The translations under genes were made by a program, and so were the position numbers. DNA of 32,179 bases from positions 1 to 32,179 of the forward strand of contig JAJRWY010000049.1 in the NCBI GenBank assembly GCA_024276575.1, read 5' to 3'. This document shows positions 26,124 through 32,179 of the stretch, in pieces; position 1 is the stretch's first letter; each line of letters starts with the position of its first letter. The notes under the pieces were generated by a model. That model was not told the DNA's origin, searched no databases, and saw only the letters and a program-made list of their open reading frames with translations. The DNA comes from Candidatus Binatota bacterium. GTDB taxonomy: Bacteria; Desulfobacterota; Binatia; UBA1149; CAITLU01.

Positions 26124-26303
26124 AAAACCACGGCTCGGGGGAAAAGCCGGGCCGTCGCATCGCCAAAACCACGGCTTGGGAGAAAAGCCGGGCCGTCGCA
26201 TCGCCAAAACCACGGCTTGGGAGAAAAGCCGGGCCGTCGCATCGCTAGACCGAGGCTTGGGGAAAAAGCCGGGCCGTCGCATCGCTAGACTACGGCTTGG
26301 GGG
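26124..26303. repeat. 40/41-bp tandem repeat array upstream of ilvD
   Basis: Four full units (26124-26164, 26165-26205, 26206-26246 and the 40-bp 26247-26286) plus a partial fifth (26287-26303). Units 2 and 3 are identical except for the last base. Each holds a small hairpin, CGGCTT(G/C)GG-AAAAGCCG, followed by GGCCGTCGCATCGC. The array fills most of the gap between rnhA and ilvD. There are no spacers, so it is not a CRISPR. Confidence 0.92.
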
Positions 26304-26321
26304 TGGGGGTGGAGACAAGCT

Positions 26322-27131
26322 TCAGCCGTCTTGAACGTCCTTCGGAGAGTAGCCCCAGTCGCGCAAAATCTCTTGCTCTTCACCCGGGTTCAAGGCTTTT
26401 TTGAACCGTGCGCGCGAACGCCCACGGACGGCGCTTTCGCACTCATTCCAACTACGATGCCGCCTCACCACACCATCAACCACACTCAAGTAAGAATAGG
26501 CACGTGCGCGTGAGCGGCGCTTGGCGGTAGCCTTGTCCGCATTCATTGCGGCCTGCTGGCCCTGCTCAGCGCGCGTGCTGCGCCGGCTCGTACACCGAGC
26601 CGGCTCGGTCGATGGCTCCCAGTCGATCTCTACAGCGTAGGAACACTCCGGGCCGCAATACATGTCCACATCCTCGCCTTGGGCCAACGCCGACGCCAAG
26701 CTATCGGCACGTTCGTTGCCCGCTACCCCTGCGTGCCCCCGTACCTGCCGCCACACCACCGGCGCGCCATCCGCCCGCGCTTGCAGCAGTTCGTCGAGCG
26801 TTCTCCACAGGTCTTGGTTGGCGACGTCCCCCCCGTTGCTGCTACGCCACCCGCGCCGTTTCCAGGCTTCCAGCCAACGAGTTGCACCGTTGACTAGGTA
26901 GCTAGAATCCGTATGAATCACGACCGGCCCGGACTGCGGACCGAGCCGGTCGAGGGCCTTGATGGCGGCCTTCATTTCCATACGGTTGTTGGGGGTGTGG
27001 GCTTCGGCGCCTCCCAACTCTTCGATGCTGCCGTCAGGAAAACGTAGAATCGCAGCCCATCCCCCGGGGCCGGGATTTCCCTTGGCGGCACCGTCGGTAA
27101 AAACCACGGTATACGAGTTGCCTTGTTTCAT
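26322..27131 (-). CDS. rnhA: Ribonuclease HI with C-terminal viroplasmin/HBD-like domain
   Basis: The RNase HI domain occupies about residues 5-155. Catalytic residues are D13 (FTDGAAKGNPGPGG), E52 (NNRMEMKAA), D75 (IHTDSSYLVNG) and D143 (GNERADSLA), with H133 in VRGHAGVAGNE. It cleaves the RNA of RNA-DNA hybrids (primers, R-loops). A basic, low-complexity stretch follows. Residues of about 215-265 (YSYLSVVDGVVRRHRSWNEC, then RARFKKALNPGEEQEIL) resemble the hybrid-binding/viroplasmin domain that usually lies at the N-terminus of RNase H1, so the usual order is reversed. The total of 269 residues is longer than E. coli RNase HI (155). The ATG lies 11 bp after the MFS stop on the same strand. 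Confidence 0.92.
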   Translation of the reverse strand: MKQGNSYTVVFTDGAAKGNPGPGGWAAILRFPDGSIEELGGAEAHTPNNRMEMKAAIKALDRLGPQSGPVVIHTDSSYLVNGATRWLEAWKRRGWRSSNGGDVANQDLWRTLDELLQARADGAPVVWRQVRGHAGVAGNERADSLASALAQGEDVDMYCGPECSYAVEIDWEPSTEPARCTSRRSTRAEQGQQAAMNADKATAKRRSRARAYSYLSVVDGVVRRHRSWNECESAVRGRSRARFKKALNPGEEQEILRDWGYSPKDVQDG

Positions 27132-27142
27132 GCGTCTTCTCG

Positions 27143-28483
27143 TTACACTCCATCGGCGGCAGCAAGCAACGCCGCCTCGCGGCCCCGCTGCTCGTCTACC
27201 CCGTGCAACAGGCCCAAACCGGCTATGAAGAACACCACCGTCGAGAGCAAAGCCAGCCTGTGATTACCGCCGCTGCCATAACTCAGCAGGCCATAGGTCA
27301 TCGGACCCACTATAGCCGAAAGTTTTACGGCCAGACCCCACAGCCCGAAGAACTCGGCCGAACGCCCCGGCGGCGTGAACTGCCCGACCAGGCCGCGTCC
27401 GGCCGACTGGCTGGCACCCATGGCGATGCCGATCAGATTCCCCACTATCCAGATGTCGGACTTGTCTTCGGCAAACACACCGAAGCCAGAAGCCAGTATC
27501 CAAAGCAGCAGCGTGAATCCAAGGGTTGGTACCGAGCCGAAGCGATCTTGGGCATGGCCGAAAGCGAAAGCACCGACCGCCGCCGCAAGATTCAATACCA
27601 GGATCAAGGAAACGATTTCCGTAGAAGTCATGCCGATCACTTCCTGGGCATATATCGCCGCCAACACCACCACCGTATTGATCCCACACGTATAGACTGC
27701 GATGCACAGCAACAAACGAAACAGATCCTCGAAGCGGCGGGCTTCGACAAGCGTGTTGCGGACCCGCCTAAAAGCCTCGATCCACGAAGGACGGCCTGCC
27801 GCGTCGCCCGCAACCGCACGCTCACGATGCCACATGAAAGTCGGAATAGAACCCAAGGCGTAGGAGCCGGCTACTATCAACATACTTAGTGGGACGAACT
27901 GCTCAGGACCGGCCCCGGCGGCCTCGGCCGCGTGAATATATAACAGGCACAACGCGAGTACGCTCAGACCGCCGATGTAGCCTAGACTCCAGCCGTAGCC
28001 GGAGATTCTCCCCATGTGCTCGGGCGTACTGATCTCCGGTAGGAAGGCCGCGATCAAATCCTCGCCGGTTGCGAACAGAAAGCTCGAACAAACCAGGAAT
28101 ACGGCTGCGGCAAACAGGTCCCCCGGGCCCACCAAAGACAAAGCGGCGGTGGACAAGACACAACCGGCAGTAGACCAAAGCAGGAAGCGTTTCTTGCACG
28201 CAAGATGGTCGGCCAGCGCGCCGATGAAAGGGGCGCTGAGCAATACCAGAAAATTGGAAAGCGCCAATACCGTAGTCCAGGCCAAGGTCGCCGACCCGCG
28301 CGAGGAAGCAGCGTTCCCGCCCGCAATGACACCAACGAAGTAGGCATTGAAAACGGCCGTGAGTACCACCGTGGTGTAGCTGGAGTTGGCGAAATCGAAC
28401 ATCGCCCAGGAAAAGATTTCGCGTTTTCCGGCCGGGCCAAAGGCCTTTGTCCGGCCTGGGTCCGATTCTCGATGCTCGTGCAA
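27143..28483 (-). CDS. MFS transporter, UMF1/Atg22-like family
   Basis: The 446-residue inner-membrane transporter has about 12 hydrophobic segments. The N-terminal FSWAMFDFANSSYTTVVLTA and the strand following it are typical of the UMF1 (Atg22-like) branch of the major facilitator superfamily; PFIGALADHLACKKR corresponds to the loop motif between helices 2 and 3. The transported molecule is unknown. The TTG at 28483 is the only start that keeps the first helix and lies within a 14-bp tandem duplication, so the start is uncertain. It begins 33 bp after the stop of the large secreted protein and ends 11 bp before rnhA. Confidence 0.88.
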   Translation of the reverse strand: MHEHRESDPGRTKAFGPAGKREIFSWAMFDFANSSYTTVVLTAVFNAYFVGVIAGGNAASSRGSATLAWTTVLALSNFLVLLSAPFIGALADHLACKKRFLLWSTAGCVLSTAALSLVGPGDLFAAAVFLVCSSFLFATGEDLIAAFLPEISTPEHMGRISGYGWSLGYIGGLSVLALCLLYIHAAEAAGAGPEQFVPLSMLIVAGSYALGSIPTFMWHRERAVAGDAAGRPSWIEAFRRVRNTLVEARRFEDLFRLLLCIAVYTCGINTVVVLAAIYAQEVIGMTSTEIVSLILVLNLAAAVGAFAFGHAQDRFGSVPTLGFTLLLWILASGFGVFAEDKSDIWIVGNLIGIAMGASQSAGRGLVGQFTPPGRSAEFFGLWGLAVKLSAIVGPMTYGLLSYGSGGNHRLALLSTVVFFIAGLGLLHGVDEQRGREAALLAAADGV

Positions 28484-28502
28484 GGCTACTCGTGCAAGGC
28501 CA
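28475..28502. repeat. 14-bp tandem duplication at the MFS start
   Basis: CTCGTGCAAGGCTA and CTCGTGCAAGGCCA lie side by side (13 of 14 match). The MFS start codon is in the left copy, and gain or loss of a copy would change the leader and start region. Confidence 0.8.
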
Positions 28503-28516
28503 ATCGAACCGCTGCT

Positions 28517-30709
28517 TCAGCGTCCCTTCGGTTCCAGCGTAACGCTTGTCGTAGAAGAGGAAGTCGTGGAAGACACCGTCGTCGCAATCGACACCCACGC
28601 CGCAGCAGCAGCCGCCTGCGGACAGTTGAGCTGGCTGAGCTGGCCGACCGCAAACTGCAGAACTGCCAGCGCATCGCTCGCGAAGATCTTTCCGTTGCTG
28701 TCGACGTCGCAGCGCCGTGGATCACAGGGGGCACTCGATACCGCGGCCTGTAGGATCGCCAGCGCGTCGGTCGCAAGTACCGTCCCGTTGCCGTCCCAAT
28801 CGCCGCATATTATCCCGCCACCCGGCATCGTAGTGGTCGTGGCAAGCGGCAAGGTAGTCGTGGTGCTCGTGGTCGTAGTGGTGCTCGCCGTTTCTACCTG
28901 GCAATCGGCGGAGCAACCGTCACCCGGCACGGTGTTGCCGTCGTCACAGGTCTCGCCTTGGTCGACTTCCGCATTGCCACATACCGGGCAGCCCTGCAAC
29001 GTTTCGCTGAGCAGTAGCGTCGCGGGCGGAACCTCGACTCCCGCCCGCAGCGGCGGCTTGGCCTGATCACGGTAGATCAACAGGTTGTCACCCGTCGCGA
29101 CGTCGCTGCGAAGTTGGCTGCCGGCTTCAAGGCTCATGCTTTCGCGTGCGGTAAGCCGGTTCTCGCCGTCGACCGCAGCATTCATAAACAGGGCGCTCGC
29201 TTGCAAGACGATACGGCAGGCTTTCAACTCGAGTGTGGTCAGGTCCCCGTTACTGTTGAGTTGGCCCGAAACCGTTGCAGTCGATCCGCTCTCCAGCGAC
29301 ACGTCGCCGCCGCTTCCACCCTTCCGCGCCGTAGCATCGATACTGCCCGCAACCTGCAAATCTCCGGCACTCACGAGATCGAAGGTTCCCGCATCGGAAC
29401 TACCGCCGCTTACGCGAATGAGAGATGTCGGCGCCAGCGTCGCCGCGCCTCCGGCGAGGAAACTGACATCTCCGCCGGCCCCCTCGATTCCCAAGCCACG
29501 AGCGTCGATATCACCGGCCAGGATCAAATCGCCACCCGCCTCGAAACTGACCGCGCCGCCAAAGCCGTCGAGCTTGCCGTTCGACGAGACCGTCGCGAAT
29601 TCACCGAAATCGATGTTTCCGTCTACGGCAAACAGCAGTTCCCCACCGTCGCCGCCAAAGCCTCCCGCTTTGCTCCCGTCGAGGCCAAAGATGGTCCGGT
29701 TACCGGAACTCCCGCGCACAACAAGGTCACGGCCCGAATACACATCGATCGAGCCGCCGTAGCCTTCGCCAACTATGGCGTTGGCGGAGACCCTCTTGTT
29801 CACAATCACGTCACGGCCGGCGTCAATCTCGACGAAACCGCCATCACCGTCGCCACCGTTGGCGTTGATCTCGGCGTCCACTATTACATCCAGCAGCGCT
29901 CCCAGCGTCACAGTGCCGCCGAAGCCTTGCCCCCCGGAATCCGCCGAAACCTTCGCCGCCACCGTTACGGAGGCAGCCCCGGAATCTAGAGTTATATCAC
30001 CGCCGTCGGAATCCGGAGTGTTGCCACCGGCATCGATGGCAGCGGCGACCACGATATTGCCTGCAGCCGTCAGCTCTATAGTGGCCGGAGACTCTGCACG
30101 GCCGATGATCGGCGCAGCTATCGACAGTTCTCCGCTACCGCTCGAGCAACTGCCAAGACCGCAATCGGCATTTACCGAGCAGGAAAATGCCGTGTCGCGC
30201 GAACAGGCGCGGGGTCCGCTGCAGGTGCCCGGTGACGTACAGTGAGTGTTAATCAGGCAGCTCCGTGAAGGATCGTTGCTACAAACTTTCGTGCAGGAAC
30301 CGAGACTGCACGCGATGTCCTCTAGGCAGCGAATCGAGGAATCCCCCGAACAGCGTCGATAGGCTTGTAACGCCAGCGACGCTGAGGCAAAGCCCTGGGA
30401 CACAGCCGAAGCGCCTTGCCCCCCGAGGGTCAATTGCCCGCAACGTAAGGTAGCACTACCGGAAGTAACGGAAAGTTTTCCCGCACCGCTCACCTCCACA
30501 GCCCGCGTGCCAAAATCCAGCAGCGCGCCCGGCTGCATATCGACAATCTCAGAGATTACACAGGGATCGGCTGCGGCCGGGCATACGTCGGCGGCCGTAG
30601 TGGCGACGATCAAGGCCGCCGACGTAACGGGCAAGCACAGCAGCGCGAGGAAAGCGGCCGCTGCCGCCCGCACAAACACGAGCGCTACCCTGTTCGCCTT
30701 TGCGGCCAT
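28517..30709 (-). CDS. Secreted multi-module beta-solenoid protein with Cys-rich, Thr-linker and dockerin-like regions
   Basis: The exported protein is about 730 residues. After a signal peptide (FVRAAAAAFLALLCLPVTSA) comes a short beta-rich segment. Three tandem Cys-rich units of ~25 residues follow at about 118-190 (opening RRCSGDSSIRC, VCSNDPSRSC and RACSRDTAFSC). A long Gly-rich repetitive region (~191-560), with units such as GGDITLDSGAASV and GGFVEIDAGRDVIV, is probably a beta-solenoid as in filamentous adhesins. Then come a Myxococcus-type Cys-rich repeat (GETCDDGNTVPGDGCSADCQ), a Thr-rich linker, a dockerin-like pair (CGDWDGNGTVLATDAL, CDVDSNGKIFASDALAVL) and a Ser/Thr tail. No enzymatic motif is visible; a surface or matrix protein is likely. 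ATG 30709 is four bases after the ABM gene's stop; ATG 30727, inside that gene, is the alternative. Confidence 0.85.
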   Translation of the reverse strand: MAAKANRVALVFVRAAAAAFLALLCLPVTSAALIVATTAADVCPAAADPCVISEIVDMQPGALLDFGTRAVEVSGAGKLSVTSGSATLRCGQLTLGGQGASAVSQGFASASLALQAYRRCSGDSSIRCLEDIACSLGSCTKVCSNDPSRSCLINTHCTSPGTCSGPRACSRDTAFSCSVNADCGLGSCSSGSGELSIAAPIIGRAESPATIELTAAGNIVVAAAIDAGGNTPDSDGGDITLDSGAASVTVAAKVSADSGGQGFGGTVTLGALLDVIVDAEINANGGDGDGGFVEIDAGRDVIVNKRVSANAIVGEGYGGSIDVYSGRDLVVRGSSGNRTIFGLDGSKAGGFGGDGGELLFAVDGNIDFGEFATVSSNGKLDGFGGAVSFEAGGDLILAGDIDARGLGIEGAGGDVSFLAGGAATLAPTSLIRVSGGSSDAGTFDLVSAGDLQVAGSIDATARKGGSGGDVSLESGSTATVSGQLNSNGDLTTLELKACRIVLQASALFMNAAVDGENRLTARESMSLEAGSQLRSDVATGDNLLIYRDQAKPPLRAGVEVPPATLLLSETLQGCPVCGNAEVDQGETCDDGNTVPGDGCSADCQVETASTTTTTSTTTTLPLATTTTMPGGGIICGDWDGNGTVLATDALAILQAAVSSAPCDPRRCDVDSNGKIFASDALAVLQFAVGQLSQLNCPQAAAAAAWVSIATTVSSTTSSSTTSVTLEPKGR

Positions 30710-30713
30710 GATT

Positions 30714-31070
30714 CTAGTCGGCTCCATCGCGGCTATCGAAAACCACCTCGTGGATCTCCAGGATGTTAGCTCCGGCGAACATCTTCGGATTCGGTCGCTC
30801 GCTGTGGGCCTTGCGGAAACTCTCACTCGAGGTCCAATCCCAAAACGCCTGTTCCGACTCCCAATAGCTTTGAACCAAGTAATAGCCGGTTTGGTCGCTC
30901 TCTTTCCACCCCCCGGTGGCGGGATCGCGTCTGCGCGAAACCGGACGCAAGACGAAATTGCGGATAAAGCCCGGTTCCTGGTCTATGAGTTTCGCCCGTC
31001 TGCGAAAGCGCTCTTCGAATTCTTCTTCATACCCGGGAGTTACCGGAATACGGTTGGTGACAATAATCAT
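30714..31070 (-). CDS. ABM-fold (antibiotic biosynthesis/heme-degrading) monooxygenase-like protein
   Basis: This small cytoplasmic protein of 118 residues is a single dimeric alpha/beta barrel ABM domain. It opens with MIIVTNRIPVTPGYEEEFEE, has the EPGFIRNFVLRPVS strand and the central YYLVQSYWESEQAFWDWTSS segment, and closes with NILEIHEVVFD. Relatives range from quinone-forming monooxygenases to IsdG-like heme-degrading enzymes; nothing here decides which. The ATG at 31070 matches the domain's start; the frame is open upstream without family residues. It is the first gene of an apparent four-gene run with the large secreted protein, the MFS transporter and rnhA. Confidence 0.88.
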   Translation of the reverse strand: MIIVTNRIPVTPGYEEEFEERFRRRAKLIDQEPGFIRNFVLRPVSRRRDPATGGWKESDQTGYYLVQSYWESEQAFWDWTSSESFRKAHSERPNPKMFAGANILEIHEVVFDSRDGAD

Positions 31071-31489
31071 AGAATCGTCTCTCTTATCTGTTCGTTCCGG
31101 CGATCGTACAGGTCTCGCCAACACTAGGCTGCACAGGCTACACAGGGGCACAAGCTGCACAGGATAACTCTGCCACATTGTCCCACCCGGGCCGCAACGG
31201 CCTCATGTTGCCGTCCCGGGCCGTGGCTATCTCACCTTACTGCAAAGCCGCTACCGTAAAGCCCGGCGTGGCTCCGCAACAAGTCACGAGCCCGTCCTTC
31301 GTATCTCAGCTTACAGCAAAGCCCTTACCGTAAAGCCACGCAGGGCCGCACACTGACGCGCAGGGCCGTAGGTTGACCCAAAGACCGCACCCTGACGTAC
31401 AGGGCCTACGCTATAACACGGCGGGCAGTGCAGCGCCCCACACGAACGGCAGCACGGAAACATGGGGCCGGCTTCAAAACGAAATCAAT
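31071..31489. other. 419-bp intergenic region with direct repeats
   Basis: This gap lies between sufT and the ABM gene. No convincing gene is present on either strand. It holds the 36-bp repeat pair and a nearby pair of CGCAGGGCCG elements 20 bp apart (31339-31348 and 31359-31368). The promoter for the ABM-led run should lie in the left part, but no clear boxes are visible. Confidence 0.6.
31228..31337. repeat. 36-bp direct repeat pair, 74-bp period
   Basis: Copies at 31228-31263 and 31302-31337 agree at 32 of 36 positions; both begin TATCTCA and end TACCGTAAAGCC. Within each, AAAGCC occurs twice, suggesting a shorter ancestral unit. Confidence 0.8.
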
Positions 31490-32029
31490 TCAGGCGATCC
31501 CGAGTTTCTTGCGGCCTTCCTCGGAGATCATCTGGGGGCTCCAAGGAGGATCCCAAACGATATCCACGCGGGCGTCTGCAACACCTTCGATCTCGCGGAT
31601 CCGCTCCTCGGCATCAGCCGCAATGGAAGCGCCCATACCGCAGCCGACAGCGGTCAGGGTCATCTTCACGTTCACGCTGGCTCCACTGTCTGGATCTTCC
31701 GCCACGCGAGTATCGTAGACCAAGCCCAGATCTACGATGTTGACGGGAATTTCCGGATCATAGCAACTTTTGAGCGCGGCCTCGATCTTCTCCTCGAGAC
31801 TGTCGCCAGCATTGTCCACCGCTTTGATCTCTTCGGGAACCTCTTTTCCGATGGCGTCGGCGTCGCGGCCCGATATGCGGAACAAACCACCGTACAACGG
31901 TACCTGCACCGTAAACGACCCGCCCAACGCCTGGGTCATGTACAAGTCGGTTCCTTCGTCAAGGGTCATTTTCTCGCCGGACGGAATCTGAATAGCGACA
32001 ACGTCGCGACTCAGCGTAAGTTCTTCCAT
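31490..32029 (-). CDS. sufT: SufT-type Fe-S cluster maturation protein (MIP18/DUF59 family)
   Basis: The 179-residue protein has an N-terminal SufT-specific part (LSRDVVAIQIPSGEKMTLDE, then YMTQALGGSFTVQV and ISGRDADAIGKE, to about 75). The DUF59/MIP18 domain follows from about 85: ALKSCYDPEIPVNIVDLGLV, then MTLTAVGCGMGASIAADAEE with its conserved Cys, and VDIVWDPPWSPQMISEEGRK. SufT acts in maturation of Fe-S proteins as an auxiliary factor. ATG 32029 is supported by GGAG upstream and by the family's start. No other suf/isc gene is in the window; the upstream region runs off the right edge. Fe-S clients in this window would include KorAB and IlvD. Confidence 0.93.
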   Translation of the reverse strand: MEELTLSRDVVAIQIPSGEKMTLDEGTDLYMTQALGGSFTVQVPLYGGLFRISGRDADAIGKEVPEEIKAVDNAGDSLEEKIEAALKSCYDPEIPVNIVDLGLVYDTRVAEDPDSGASVNVKMTLTAVGCGMGASIAADAEERIREIEGVADARVDIVWDPPWSPQMISEEGRKKLGIA

Positions 32030-32179
32030 TACTCTCTCCTCGGATAGGGCCGGGCTCCATCCGCCCGGCCGGGGTAGCACATTATGCTAGTCCGGCTCCG
32101 CACAAGTCACAACACGCAGCCAACGCACGCAGCCAAGTACGCCTCCAACACACGCCGCGGGCAGGCACTTGCCGCGGGC

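Noticed and set aside
26072-26242. Longer N-terminus for IlvD
   Set aside because: The extra 57 codons merely translate the tandem repeats; family sequence begins at ATG 26071.
26124-26303. CRISPR array
   Set aside because: Units are contiguous 40/41-bp copies with no variable spacers, and no cas genes are present.
1-32179. tRNA, rRNA, insertion sequences, prophage genes
   Set aside because: No conserved tRNA T-arm or rRNA segments and no transposase, integrase or phage structural motifs were seen on reading both strands.

Overview
The window is a gene-dense, GC-rich chromosomal segment from a Gram-negative bacterium. Envelope genes support this: an RND-type exporter, a predicted lipoprotein, an LpxL/HtrB-type lipid A acyltransferase homologue and several exported proteins. 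Three features recall uncultured lineages formerly grouped as Deltaproteobacteria (Myxococcota, Desulfobacterota or Binatota-like): secreted proteins with Thr/Ser-rich linkers and dockerin-like C-termini, a Myxococcus-type Cys-rich repeat, and a fused 2-oxoacid:ferredoxin oxidoreductase alongside a fused B12 acyl-CoA mutase. That placement is inference; there is no rRNA or other phylogenetic marker here. I found no tRNA, insertion sequence, prophage or CRISPR array.

Layout. 1-5000 (minus): the start of an ABC transporter ATPase gene runs off the left edge. Upstream of it, across a strong hairpin terminator, is a YCF48/BNR-type lipoprotein gene followed 12 bp later by an RND/MMPL transporter whose reading frame is broken by one in-frame TAG. 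5070-7700: a small exported protein and a PMT/ArnT-type glycosyltransferase (minus), divergent from an SCP2 lipid-carrier-domain gene (plus). 7824-13528 (minus): an apparent six-gene unit of korA, korB (4-bp overlap), a CBS-pair protein, a coiled-coil pseudo-receiver protein, an exported unknown and a stand-alone receiver (4-bp overlap). It joins a central redox enzyme to what looks like a signalling module. 13670-14647 is the acyltransferase gene. 14739-16709 (plus) is an ethylmalonyl-CoA-mutase/MeaA-like fused mutase, convergent with a secreted beta-helix protein gene.

17.9-24.2 kb: an FMN-binding PPOX-fold protein and an SDR (minus, almost touching); an exported SAM-methyltransferase and a subtilisin-like protease ending in a dockerin-like module (minus, 8 bp apart); then an acyl-CoA synthetase (plus). 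24.2-31.1 kb (minus): ilvD, preceded by a 40/41-bp tandem repeat array, and a four-gene run of ABM-fold monooxygenase, large secreted beta-solenoid protein with Cys-rich, Thr-linker and dockerin-like modules, UMF1-type MFS transporter, and RNase HI with a C-terminal viroplasmin/HBD-like domain. 31.5-32.0 kb: sufT, minus strand.

Most genes are ordinary metabolism and envelope functions (acyl-CoA activation, a B12 mutase, branched-chain amino acid synthesis, lipid A acylation). The items most worth a second look are the korAB-linked signalling cluster, the exported methyltransferase/protease pair, the two dockerin-like secreted proteins, the interrupted PDZ-containing RND gene, and several short tandem repeats confined to intergenic DNA.
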